A DNA stretch of 64,000 nt from Jannaschia sp. M317 (GTDB lineage: Bacteria; Pseudomonadota; Alphaproteobacteria; Rhodobacterales; Rhodobacteraceae): assembly GCF_025141175.1 (NCBI RefSeq), contig NZ_CP081155.1, positions 124,001-188,000 on the forward strand, read 5' to 3'. Positions 18,134 to 27,683 of this stretch are shown in pieces. The notes beneath the pieces were generated by a model. That model was not told the origin of the DNA. It did not search any database and was given only the letters and a program-made list of their open reading frames with translations. The translations under genes and the position numbers were made by a program. Every line of letters starts with the position of its first letter. Position 1 is the first letter of the stretch.

Positions 18134-19038
18134 GCGCGCTGGCCGACCGATTGAGCGGGATTGCCGCGCTGGCCATTGGCGACCGGCAGGCCGACCGCGT
18201 GGTGCCGCCCACGGGGTTCACCGTCTGGCTGACCGTCCTCACCTCGGCGGCGATGGCCTTTCTCGCGGTCTTTGCCCTGGCGCTGACGCTGGCGACAGGG
18301 CGGCTGGCCGATCGGTGGTCCGACAGTCTGGCGCAGGCCATGACCATCCGCATTTCCGCCCCCGCCGAACAGGCGCAGGCCCAGACCGATGCGGTGCTGG
18401 CGATTCTGGACGGCACGCCGGGTGTTGCATCTGCCCGAGCGCTGGATGCCGCCGAACAGGCCGCCCTGCTGGAGCCGTGGCTGGGCCCCGACCTGCCGCT
18501 GGACCGTCTGCCCCTGCCCCGCCTGATCGAAGTCGTGGGCGACGCCCTGGACGCGCGGGGCCTGCGCCTGCGCCTGGCCGCCGAGGTGCCCGGTGCCGTG
18601 CTGGACGATCACACCCGCTGGCGCGCACCCCTGGTCGAGGCGGCGGGACGCCTGCGCCTGCTGGGCTGGACCGCACTGCTGCTGATTGCGGGGGTTCTGG
18701 GGGCCATGGTGACCCTGGGCGCGCAGGCGGCGCTCGCCGCCAATGCAGCGGTCATTCGCGTGCTGCGCCTTGTGGGGGCCCGCGACACCTATGTCGCCCG
18801 CGCCTTTACCCGGCGGTTCACCCTGCGTGCCTTGACCGGGGCGGTTCTGGGCACGGGCCTGGGCATGGCTGCGATTGCCGCCCTGCCCAGCACCGAGGCG
18901 GCGGGCGGTTTCCTGACCGGACTGGCCTTTGCCGGATGGGGCTGGGTGCTACCGCTGGTCATCCCGCCCTTTGCAGCCACGGTCGCGTTCGCGGCCACCC
19001 GCCGCGCGGCCTTTCGCGCGCTCACCCGTTTCGAGTAA
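18130..19038 (+). CDS. ftsX: cell division protein FtsX
   Basis: 302 residues. A first transmembrane helix (about 30-55, FTVWLTVLTSAAMAFLAVFA) is followed by a periplasmic domain, then three helices at about 175-200, 235-255 and 265-290, the FtsX topology. Its partner is the ATPase encoded by ftsE, whose stop it overlaps. It starts with GTG. plsC follows after 9 bp. Confidence 0.9.
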   Translation: MSALADRLSGIAALAIGDRQADRVVPPTGFTVWLTVLTSAAMAFLAVFALALTLATGRLADRWSDSLAQAMTIRISAPAEQAQAQTDAVLAILDGTPGVASARALDAAEQAALLEPWLGPDLPLDRLPLPRLIEVVGDALDARGLRLRLAAEVPGAVLDDHTRWRAPLVEAAGRLRLLGWTALLLIAGVLGAMVTLGAQAALAANAAVIRVLRLVGARDTYVARAFTRRFTLRALTGAVLGTGLGMAAIAALPSTEAAGGFLTGLAFAGWGWVLPLVIPPFAATVAFAATRRAAFRALTRFE

Positions 19039-19047
19039 GGTCGCCCG

Positions 19048-19830
19048 ATGCAACTGATCCGATCCCTCGCGTTCAACGCGTCCATGTATGTCTGGATGGC
19101 CATTGTGGGCATCGCCTTTGCCCCCTGGGCCATCGCCTCGCCCGAGGGCGCGCGCGCCGGGTGCAGCTATTACGCGTCCTCGGTGCGCAAGATGCTGGCC
19201 GCGATGACGGGCCTGCGCACCGAAGTGCGGGGGCCGATCCCGTCGGGCGAAGTCCTGGTCGCGGCCAAGCACCAGTCGTTCCTCGACATCATCGTGATCT
19301 GGGATGCGCTGTCGCGGCCATTCTTCATCATGAAGGCCATCCTGCGGTTTGCCCCGTTCCTGGGCCAATACGCCCTGCGCCTGGGGTGCATCCCGGTGCA
19401 TCGCGGCAAACGCACCGAAGCGATCAAGATGATGCTGGCCGAGGTCCGGTCCGGGAAACGGGCGGGCGGGCAATTGCTGATCTATCCGCAAGGCACCCGC
19501 GTCGCGCCCGGGGTCAAACGGCCCTACAAGATCGGGACCTTTGCGCTTTATGACCAGATGAAGCAGCCCTGCGTGCCAGTCGCGACCAATGTGGGGGTGT
19601 TCTGGCCCAAGCGCGGCGCGTTGCGCAAACCGGGCCTGGGGGTCGTCGAGTTCCTGGAACCGATCCCGCCAGGCCTGGACCGCGCGACGTTCATGGCGCT
19701 GCTGGAAGAGCGGATCGAAACGGCGTCGAACCGTCTGCTGCAAGAAGCAGGCTTTCCAGTCGCGCCCGGCGTGGCCCCCCTATCTGATCCCGCCGCGATC
19801 CCACCGGAGGAGATCACCGACAAGCGGTGA
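19048..19830 (+). CDS. plsC: 1-acyl-sn-glycerol-3-phosphate acyltransferase
   Basis: 260 residues. Acyltransferase block I is KHQSFLD (HX4D) near residue 74 and block III is YPQGTR, where most family members have EGTR. An N-terminal hydrophobic segment (about 10-30) anchors it in the inner membrane. It makes phosphatidic acid from lysophosphatidic acid. It follows ftsX by 9 bp, a common arrangement in Rhodobacterales. A 9-bp perfect inverted repeat overlaps its last codons and stop. Confidence 0.85.
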   Translation: MQLIRSLAFNASMYVWMAIVGIAFAPWAIASPEGARAGCSYYASSVRKMLAAMTGLRTEVRGPIPSGEVLVAAKHQSFLDIIVIWDALSRPFFIMKAILRFAPFLGQYALRLGCIPVHRGKRTEAIKMMLAEVRSGKRAGGQLLIYPQGTRVAPGVKRPYKIGTFALYDQMKQPCVPVATNVGVFWPKRGALRKPGLGVVEFLEPIPPGLDRATFMALLEERIETASNRLLQEAGFPVAPGVAPLSDPAAIPPEEITDKR

Positions 19831-19834
19831 TCTC
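19810..19834 (+). terminator. stem-loop across the plsC stop codon
   Basis: gagatcacc (19810-19818) and ggtgatctc (19826-19834) pair perfectly around a 7-nt loop that includes coding sequence; the stem contains the TGA. No U-run follows, so it is either a Rho-dependent stop helper or a 3' stabiliser. Confidence 0.5.
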
Positions 19835-19990
19835 AGGGTGCTCGCCCCCCGGCCTTCGGCAGAGGCATTTAGGGCCAAGTAGCAAGGGCACCGCGCTGTC
19901 GACGGGCATCCGGGCGGCCTTGCGGTCTGCGGCCCGCTCCGAAAAGAGGGCAGCGGGCGTGGTCGGGTTTGACAGGAAGGCGGAGCAGCA

Positions 19991-21448
19991 ATGACACGGG
20001 CGATCATGGTGCAGGGCGCGGGCTCCAACGTGGGCAAGTCGATGCTGGTCGCGGGACTGTGTCGCCACTTTGCGCGCCAAGGCCTGCGGGTCCGGCCCTT
20101 CAAGCCGCAGAACATGTCCAACAACGCCGCCGTCACCGCCGATGGTGGCGAGATCGGGCGGGCGCAGGCCTTGCAAGCGCTGGCCTGCGGGGTGCCCCCC
20201 GTGGTGGACATGAACCCCGTCCTGCTGAAGCCCGAAACGGAGACCGGCTCTCAGGTCATCGTGCAGGGGCAGCGGTTGGCCACCGTCAAGGCGCGGGACT
20301 ATGCGGCCCTGAAACCGCAGTTGCTGGCGGCCTGCCTGGACAGCTTTCATCGTCTGGCACGGGACGCCGATCTGGTGATCGTGGAGGGGGCGGGCAGCCC
20401 AGCAGAGATCAACCTGCGCGCGGGCGACATCGCCAACATGGGCTTTGCCGAGGCGGCGGACGTGCCGGTCATCCTGGCCGGCGACATCGACCGGGGCGGC
20501 GTGATCGCGCAACTGGTGGGCACCAAGGCGGTTCTGGACCCGCGCGATGCCGCGCGGATCAAGGGGTTTCTGGTCAACAAGTTCCGGGGCGATGTCACCC
20601 TGTTCGACGAGGGCATGACCCAGATCGCCGCGCGCACCGATTGGGCGGCTCTGGGGGTCGTTCCCTGGTTCACAGAGGCCCACCGCCTGCCCGCCGAAGA
20701 CATCCTCGACATCCGCAGCACCCCGCGCGCGGGGGCCTTTCGCATCGCCGTGCCGCGCCTGACGCGGATCGCGAACTTCGACGATCTGGACCCGCTCAGC
20801 GCGGATCCCGCGCTGTCGGTCGAGGTCATCTCGCCGGGCCGTCCCCTGCCGGTTTGCGACCTGGTGCTGATCCCGGGATCGAAAACGACGATCGCGGATC
20901 TGGCGGCCTTTCGCGCCGAAGGCTGGGATATCGACCTGGCCGCGCATGTCCGGCGGGGCGGTCACGTTCTGGGCATTTGCGGCGGCTACCAGATGCTTGG
21001 CCAGACCATTTCCGACCCCGACGGATTGGAAGGCCCGCCCCGAACGGTGCCGGGCCTGGGGCTGTTGGATGTGGCGACCGTGATGCGACCGCAGAAGCAC
21101 CTGAGCCGCGTCACCGCGCGCGACCTGGCGTCGGACACCCCCGTTACCGGCTACGAGATCCACCTGGGCGACACCACCGGCCCCGACACGGCGCGCGGCT
21201 GGTTGGAGCGGGCGGGCACACGGATCGGAGCCGAAGACCCCAGCGGGCGGGTGCGCGGATGCTACCTGCACGGGCTGTTTTCGGGCGACGCCTTTCGCGC
21301 GGCCTACCTCCGGCGACTGGGCGCGCAGGCGACCGAAGGCGACTATGGCGCGGGGGTCGAGGCGGTGCTGGACCAGTTGGCCGGGCACCTTGACGGATCG
21401 CTCGATCTGCCGCTGATTCTGTCGATGTCGGGGCCGGTTATCCCATAA
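19991..21448 (+). CDS. cobQ: cobyric acid synthase
   Basis: 485 residues. The N-terminal ATPase part has the P-loop-like GAGSNVGKS and KPQNMSNNA; the C-terminal glutamine amidotransferase part has the nucleophile GICGGYQM and the histidine in YEIHLGD / CYLHGLF. It amidates adenosylcobyrinic acid side chains in cobalamin synthesis. ATG 19991 has a purine-rich ribosome site (ggcggagc). No other cobalamin genes are adjacent. I looked for a cobalamin riboswitch in the 160 bp upstream and saw no B12-box. Confidence 0.95.
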   Translation: MTRAIMVQGAGSNVGKSMLVAGLCRHFARQGLRVRPFKPQNMSNNAAVTADGGEIGRAQALQALACGVPPVVDMNPVLLKPETETGSQVIVQGQRLATVKARDYAALKPQLLAACLDSFHRLARDADLVIVEGAGSPAEINLRAGDIANMGFAEAADVPVILAGDIDRGGVIAQLVGTKAVLDPRDAARIKGFLVNKFRGDVTLFDEGMTQIAARTDWAALGVVPWFTEAHRLPAEDILDIRSTPRAGAFRIAVPRLTRIANFDDLDPLSADPALSVEVISPGRPLPVCDLVLIPGSKTTIADLAAFRAEGWDIDLAAHVRRGGHVLGICGGYQMLGQTISDPDGLEGPPRTVPGLGLLDVATVMRPQKHLSRVTARDLASDTPVTGYEIHLGDTTGPDTARGWLERAGTRIGAEDPSGRVRGCYLHGLFSGDAFRAAYLRRLGAQATEGDYGAGVEAVLDQLAGHLDGSLDLPLILSMSGPVIP

Positions 21449-21516
21449 CGATTGCCGCAGGGGCGGCGCGTGTTATCCTTCTGCCCGATAGTGAAGCAAG
21501 CATTTCGGAGCCCTGC

Positions 21517-22338
21517 ATGTCCAAACGCCCCTTTCTCAAGACGCTCGCCGTTCTTTTGACCCTTGGTGCCGCGCCCGCCATGGCGGCACAATGCATCACC
21601 AGCCAGAACCAGTTCGGCGCCTACAAAGCCGGTCTGGCGCAGGATGCGGCGGCCGCAGGCGTGGGGCAGCGCGGGCTGCAAGCCCTTCAGGGTGCGACAC
21701 TTTCCGGGATCACCTGGCGGTTCGAATCGAACCCGGCCAGTCAAAGCGGCGTGTCGCAGGGCGATCCGGCGACGTTCCTGGCAAAACGGTCCGGCAGCTC
21801 GGCGCAGAGCTTCGTCAACCGCGTCCAGCAAAAGGTAAACGCCAACGCCAACACCTTTGCCGCGTTGGAGCGGTCCTACGGCGTGCCCGGTTCGATCCTG
21901 GCGACGATCTGGGGCTTGGAGACATCCTGGGGGGGCTACACGGGCCGGACGCCGATCGTGGACGGGGCCGTGACGCTGGCGTCCTACTGCCGTCGTCACC
22001 CACGGTTCGAAAGCCATGCGATCGCGGCGCTGAAGCTTGCGGATCAAGGGGTTATCAACCAAGGCACCCAGGGCGGGCCATCGGGCGAACTGGGCCACAT
22101 GCAGTTTCTGGCGGGCAACTGGGCGCGGTTCGGCGTAGATGCCACGGGCGACGGGCGGGCCGATCCCTATAACGCGGTGGATGCCTTGGCGTCGGCTGCG
22201 AACATGTTGCGCGCAAACGGCTGGCGCGCCGGGCAGCCGTTCGGCGAGGGGACCGCGAACTTCCGCGTTTTGTCCGCCTGGAACGACAGCGGCAATTACC
22301 AGCGCGCGATTGCCTATTCGGCTGAACGGGTTCGGTAA
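21517..22338 (+). CDS. lytic murein transglycosylase (MltB/SLT_2 family)
   Basis: 273 residues with a signal peptide (MSKRPFLKTLAVLLTLGAAP, cleavage near AMA-AQ). The catalytic glutamate is in IWGLETSWG and the family blocks RYGVPGSILATIWGLE-like and GELGHMQFLAGNWARFGVDA are present. It cleaves glycan strands of peptidoglycan with 1,6-anhydro ring formation in the periplasm. There is no lipobox cysteine after the signal peptide, so it is soluble rather than a lipoprotein. A terminator overlaps the stop codon. Confidence 0.9.
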   Translation: MSKRPFLKTLAVLLTLGAAPAMAAQCITSQNQFGAYKAGLAQDAAAAGVGQRGLQALQGATLSGITWRFESNPASQSGVSQGDPATFLAKRSGSSAQSFVNRVQQKVNANANTFAALERSYGVPGSILATIWGLETSWGGYTGRTPIVDGAVTLASYCRRHPRFESHAIAALKLADQGVINQGTQGGPSGELGHMQFLAGNWARFGVDATGDGRADPYNAVDALASAANMLRANGWRAGQPFGEGTANFRVLSAWNDSGNYQRAIAYSAERVR

Positions 22339-22357
22339 CGGGGGATTCCCCCGTTTT
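22337..22357 (+). terminator. intrinsic terminator after the lytic transglycosylase gene
   Basis: aacggggg (22337-22344) pairs with cccccgtt (22348-22355) around a 3-nt loop att, followed by further T. The stem starts inside the TAA stop codon. Confidence 0.7.
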
Positions 22358-22506
22358 GGGGGACCTTTCCCAGGCCATTTGTACGTTTTGGGGGAAACGA
22401 GCGGGACGCGGTTTTGATCAACCAGCGGTCCGCTCGTCAGATGATCCTGAAATGACCGTCACCGTTTGGTGGGGCGTCAGACTGTCCCTTTGTGACAGGC
22501 GACGTG

Positions 22507-22588
22507 TGCGGGTGGCGGGACTCGAACCCGCACGGGCGATGCCCTTCAGATTTTAAGTCTGATGTGTCTACCATTCCACCACACCCGC
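22507..22588 (-). tRNA. tRNA-Leu (UAA)
   Basis: On the minus strand a complete type II tRNA: acceptor arms GCGGGTG / CACCCGC with discriminator A, anticodon stem TCAGA/TCTGA enclosing loop CTTAAAA (anticodon TAA), a long variable arm (GGGC-ATC-GCCC), and T-arm GCGGGTTCGAGTCCCGC. The CCA end is not encoded. No recombinase or repeat is linked to it. Confidence 0.95.
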
Positions 22589-22627
22589 ATGACCCCGCTT
22601 TAGGCAGGGGGGCCGGGCCTTGGCAAG

Positions 22628-23188
22628 TCAGAGATCGATGGCGCGGTCTTCGGGATCGACGGCGAGGTCGAGGAACCGCCGTTCGCTGAGCCAGGGGTTC
22701 AGCGCCATTGCGGCGCGAATGGCGGCCTGTCCGTCGGCCACACGATCCAGCGCGATCAGCGTCAGCCCCCTGCCCGCAATCGCCGCCACGTGGCGCGGGC
22801 GCAACTCGATGGCGCGGTCCAGATCCACAAGGGCCGCCTCGTAATCTTCGCGGATGAAGTTGGCAAAGGCGCGCTGGTTGTAGCCCTCGGCGTAGCGCGG
22901 GCAGTAGGCGATCAAGGCGTCGAAGGCGATGACCGCGCCCGTCAGATCGAAGGCCTGTCGCCGTTGCATTCCTTCGTCCAGAAGTTCCTGCGCGCGGAGG
23001 TCGGGGGCCTTGACCCACTCCTCCCACATGCGGGCGGATACGCCGCGCGCGGCCTGTTCGCTGCCGACCTGCTGCACCTCGGCCAGGAGGGCGTCCATCC
23101 GGGCGGAAATGTCGGGCGCGGGCGGGCAGTCGGCCCAGCCGGGTCCGGTCAGAGCGAGGAGGCAGGCAAAGGCGACACGGGTAAGCAT
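22628..23188 (-). CDS. exported TPR-domain protein
   Basis: 186 residues with a signal peptide (MLTRVAFACLLALTGPGWAD, cleavage near WA-DC). Two to three tetratricopeptide-like units follow (AFDLTGAVIAFDALIAYCPR, DYEAALVDLDRAIELRPRHV, DGQAAIRAAMALNPWL). Probably a periplasmic protein-protein interaction module; a cysteine next to the cleavage site also allows a lipoprotein, but the lipobox is poor. It stands upstream of the two protease genes' 3' side and on the same strand; no function can be assigned. Confidence 0.75.
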   Translation of the reverse strand: MLTRVAFACLLALTGPGWADCPPAPDISARMDALLAEVQQVGSEQAARGVSARMWEEWVKAPDLRAQELLDEGMQRRQAFDLTGAVIAFDALIAYCPRYAEGYNQRAFANFIREDYEAALVDLDRAIELRPRHVAAIAGRGLTLIALDRVADGQAAIRAAMALNPWLSERRFLDLAVDPEDRAIDL

Positions 23189-23254
23189 GGCCTGAATGGT
23201 GCCACGATCCGGCGATCCGTCAAGTCACAAGGCGGTGCGCCCGCCCTGCCCCAG

Positions 23255-24046
23255 TCAGTTGCGCGCGGTTTCCACCGCCGAGACGGTCTTACCCACCGGG
23301 GCAAAGGCTGGTGTGCGGGCAAATTCCGAGATCAGGGCGTCCAGCTCCCCTTCCATCACAGCGGCCAGGGCGACGGGGCGTCCCTCCCACTCGGCCTTGG
23401 CGGAAATGACCGAGACGACGCGGACTTCGCCGTTGTAGGTCGCGAACACCGGTGCCCCGGAGGAGCCGAATTCGACCGAGCAGGACAACACCAGAACGTC
23501 GTCGTCGCGGGTCAGGATAGAGCAGTCGTTTTCATGGGCCGGGGCTTCGGCGCGGTTCTTGCCGTAGCTGACGACCTGCACGCTTTGACCGGCATGCACG
23601 CGGACCTGGGTGCGGAAGGGTTGAACGTAGCCGTTGCGCACGGGCCGGTCGAGTTCCAGAAGCGCGATATCGGCCCCCACGCGGCCCAGCCGGTCGGGAT
23701 CATAGAAGTCGTATTCCGGGTGGATCACAACCCGACGGATCCCGCGATAGGCCTCGGCCCGGCCAAAGCGAAGCCCGGCCTGAAACTCGATCTCTTCTAC
23801 CGGAACGGGTTCGTTGGTGACCTTGTCATAAAGGCAATGCGCCGCCGTCAGCACCACATCCGCCGTCACCAGCGCCGCCGTGCAAAAACCGGTGTCGCCA
23901 AAGTTGAGGCGGCCCACCGCCTCCCAGCCGCGGTTGTCGTCGGCGGTCCGCAGGGTTTGCAGGTTGGTCTCGTCCGCCAGGCCCGGCAGGGTGGCGGCAA
24001 GGCCGAGGATCGCGGCTGCGACAGTCTTGCGCAATGTGGTCATCAT
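23255..24046 (-). CDS. secreted trypsin-like serine protease, copy 1
   Basis: 263 residues. A signal peptide (MMTTLRKTVAAAILGLAATL) precedes a chymotrypsin-fold domain. The catalytic triad is visible: His in LTAAHCLYD, Asp in DIALLELDRP and Ser in FGSSGAPVF. A GTG at 24055 in frame is possible, but ATG 24046 has ggggtg at a suitable distance and fits the signal peptide. It is about 35-40% similar by eye to the neighbour at 24157-24939 and both keep the RSEAPxHExxC-type loop (AEAPAHENDC here), so this is a tandem duplication. Likely periplasmic; substrate unknown. Confidence 0.85.
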   Translation of the reverse strand: MMTTLRKTVAAAILGLAATLPGLADETNLQTLRTADDNRGWEAVGRLNFGDTGFCTAALVTADVVLTAAHCLYDKVTNEPVPVEEIEFQAGLRFGRAEAYRGIRRVVIHPEYDFYDPDRLGRVGADIALLELDRPVRNGYVQPFRTQVRVHAGQSVQVVSYGKNRAEAPAHENDCSILTRDDDVLVLSCSVEFGSSGAPVFATYNGEVRVVSVISAKAEWEGRPVALAAVMEGELDALISEFARTPAFAPVGKTVSAVETARN

Positions 24047-24156
24047 CGAAGGCACCCCAATTTATCTGACCCCGGAATAGGGGGCGAAGGCGGCAACCTC
24101 GGGTCCGGATTGTTGCCGGAACGGGAAAAGATAAGGGTGATTTTAGGCGTATTGTG

Positions 24157-24939
24157 TCAGTTTTCGGGCCTGACAAAGCGGATTGTCCCGCTGCGCGCCG
24201 CCCCTGGGCGCAATGTTTTGCGCACCGGCGGCAGGGCCGGATTGCGGGCAAACGCGCGGGTCAGGGCATCCAGCCCCGCCTCGACCGGGACGGCCAGGGC
24301 CACCTTCTGCCCAGACAGCCGCGACATGGCCGAGATCAGCGCCACGATGCGCAGGCCCTGGGGCGTGGCCACGAAAACGGGCGAACCGGAGGCCCCGAAA
24401 TCCACATCACAGGTCAGCACGAGCAACCGCGCGTCCCGGTCCAGAACGGTGCAGCCATCTTCGTGCGAGGGGGCCTCGGACCGGCCGCGGGCGTAGCTGA
24501 TGACCTGAACGGCCGCGCCGCGCGCCAGGCGGCCATGGGCGGGAAACGGCTGGATGCCGGGTGTATCGAGCGCGCGGTCAAGCTCCAACAAGGCGACATC
24601 GGCGGCGATGGCCGCGCCGCTGGCCCCATTGCCGTGGCGATAGTCGGGATGAATCACCATGCGACGCACCCGGCGGATGGCGGCGGCCTGCCCCGCGTTA
24701 AGCCCCGCACGGAAGGTCATCGTATCGATCTGCGCAGGCGTGTTGGTGTCGGCAAACAGGCAATGCGCGGCGGTCAGCACCAGCCGTGGCGAAACCAGCG
24801 CCCCGGTGCAGAACGCCCGCGTGCCGATATCGAGGCGTCCCACCGCCTCGACCCCGCGCATCTGATCCGAGGAAAGCGCGCGCAGCCCCTGGGCCCCGGC
24901 GGGCAGAGCGAACAGGCAGAGCAGAAGCAGAAGGCGCAT
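24157..24939 (-). CDS. secreted trypsin-like serine protease, copy 2
   Basis: 260 residues. Signal peptide MRLLLLLCLFALPAGAQ, then a trypsin-like domain with His in LTAAHCLFAD, Asp in DVALLELDRA and Ser in FGASGSPVF. The RGRSEAPSHEDGC loop aligns with the same loop in the downstream copy. ATG at 24939 precedes the signal peptide; the frame is open to 25395 but the extension overlaps glcF's 3' end and has no family match. With 23255-24046 it forms a paralogous pair separated by 110 bp. Confidence 0.85.
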   Translation of the reverse strand: MRLLLLLCLFALPAGAQGLRALSSDQMRGVEAVGRLDIGTRAFCTGALVSPRLVLTAAHCLFADTNTPAQIDTMTFRAGLNAGQAAAIRRVRRMVIHPDYRHGNGASGAAIAADVALLELDRALDTPGIQPFPAHGRLARGAAVQVISYARGRSEAPSHEDGCTVLDRDARLLVLTCDVDFGASGSPVFVATPQGLRIVALISAMSRLSGQKVALAVPVEAGLDALTRAFARNPALPPVRKTLRPGAARSGTIRFVRPEN

Positions 24940-25124
24940 GGCGGATCCCCGGTCGTGTCGGTCCCATGTCGCAACGGGGTGCGGCGAAACCGGGGCACAC
25001 CTGCGGCAACGGTCGGGACACGCGCAGGGGGCCGGGGGACGCCCCCCGGACCCCCGTGGGCCAACAACAGCGCATCGCCTTGGCTGGGTCGTCGGGGGGC
25101 CAGCGTGGAAGGCCCCCGTCCGTA

Positions 25125-26525
<1,401 letters not shown>

Positions 26526-26528
26526 GGC

Positions 26529-27617
26529 TCAGCCCTCCGCAGTCTGAAACAGGCCGCGGGGGTCGAAGCGGTCGCGGATTCCCCGCGTGATCGCGGCCAG
26601 CGCCGGGGCCTCGGGCGGCAGGGCGCCGGGACCGGTGCCGCGCAGGCGGGTGGCGTGGCCGTCGAAGGACCCCAGCCGCGCGCGCAGGTCGATCCCACCT
26701 TGCGCGCGCAGCCAGAGCAGCCCGCCGCCCCAGTCGAGCAGGGCCGCCTCTGCCCCGGCCCTTGCCACGAGGTCGGGGGCCAGGCTGGGCCGGGTCGAGA
26801 CGCGCCAGAGGTCGCCCTCCCCTGCGACGCTCCGGGCATCTCGTACGGCCGCCCAGAAGGCAGCGGACCCGTCCGGGTCCAGCCGCCCGGTCGCGCCGAA
26901 GGGGGCGAGGGTCGTCGCCAACGCCCCGGCGCGGTAGTCAACGGAGCCTTCCAGCCCCTCGATCCGCAGCGCGGTCACCCCGGTCGCGGGATCGTGGGCC
27001 GCCCCCGTCACCTCAAAGGGGGAGGACAGGCCCGCGGCCAAGGCGCGCACCGCCTGGGCCACGGTCAGCCCCTGCAGCGTCAGGGTCGCCTGGGTCTGGG
27101 CAGCGGGCAGCACCTTGAAGGCCACCTCGGTCAGAACCCCGAGCCGCCCGGCGGATCCCGCCAGCAGCTTGACCAAGTCGTAGCCGGTGACGTTCTTCAT
27201 CACCCGCCCCCCGTTCTTGATCACGGCCCCGGTCCCGTCGACGAAACGCACACCGATCAAGCTGTCGCGGCAGGCCCCGACGGCGACCCGGCGCGGGCCG
27301 GAGACGTTCATGGCCACGGCTCCGCCGATGGTCGGCGTGCCCTCGGACCCCAACACGGCGCGGTGGTCCATCGGCTCGAACGGCAGGCGCTGATTCTCGG
27401 CAGCCAATGTCGCTTCGATCTCGGCCATGGGCGTGCCCGCACGGGCCACTAGGGTCAGCGCGCCAGGTTCATAGAGCGTGACACCGGTGAGGCCCGCGGT
27501 GGTCAGCGCCGCGCCCTGCCCCGGCCTGTGCCGGGTGCCGCCGCCGCGCAACGACAAGGGGCCGCTTGCCCCCCGGACGATGTCGGCCAGATGCTCTTCG
27601 GTTTCAGGTGTCAGCAC
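26529..27617 (-). CDS. glcE: glycolate oxidase FAD-binding subunit
   Basis: 362 residues of the FAD-binding PCMH type (LSLRGGGTRHRPGQG, TIGGAVAMNVSGPRR, NGGRVMKNVTGYDL). GlcE is the second flavin-fold subunit of glycolate dehydrogenase. GTG 27617 is chosen: a strong ribosome site gaaggaga lies 6 bases upstream, whereas the in-frame extension to 27650 would put it inside the coding region. Two AT-rich palindromes fill the gap to glcD. Confidence 0.9.
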   Translation of the reverse strand: MLTPETEEHLADIVRGASGPLSLRGGGTRHRPGQGAALTTAGLTGVTLYEPGALTLVARAGTPMAEIEATLAAENQRLPFEPMDHRAVLGSEGTPTIGGAVAMNVSGPRRVAVGACRDSLIGVRFVDGTGAVIKNGGRVMKNVTGYDLVKLLAGSAGRLGVLTEVAFKVLPAAQTQATLTLQGLTVAQAVRALAAGLSSPFEVTGAAHDPATGVTALRIEGLEGSVDYRAGALATTLAPFGATGRLDPDGSAAFWAAVRDARSVAGEGDLWRVSTRPSLAPDLVARAGAEAALLDWGGGLLWLRAQGGIDLRARLGSFDGHATRLRGTGPGALPPEAPALAAITRGIRDRFDPRGLFQTAEG

Positions 27618-27636
27618 GGAGCTCTCCTTCGGTAGA

Positions 27637-27683
27637 CAAGATTTTCGCAAAAATCTTGGCCAGAATTTTAGCTAAAATTCTGG
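27637..27683. repeat. two adjacent AT-rich palindromes between glcD and glcE
   Basis: First: caagatttt (27637-27645), loop cgca, aaaatcttg (27650-27658). Second: a perfect 24-bp palindrome, ccagaattttag joined to ctaaaattctgg (27660-27683), overlapping the glcD stop codon. Both share the core attttnGCnaaaa, which suggests related copies of one small repeat. They stand out in DNA of about 65% GC. On the transcript each would fold as a hairpin within the glc operon. Confidence 0.75.

Noticed and set aside
19835..19990. Possible cobalamin riboswitch upstream of cobQ
   Set aside because: No B12-box (GCCACTG-like) or paired core elements could be found in the 160 bp leader.
22437..23027. 196-codon minus-strand frame across tRNA-Leu and the TPR gene
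   Set aside because: It runs through the tRNA and is out of frame with the signal-peptide-bearing TPR protein, which has clear domain support.
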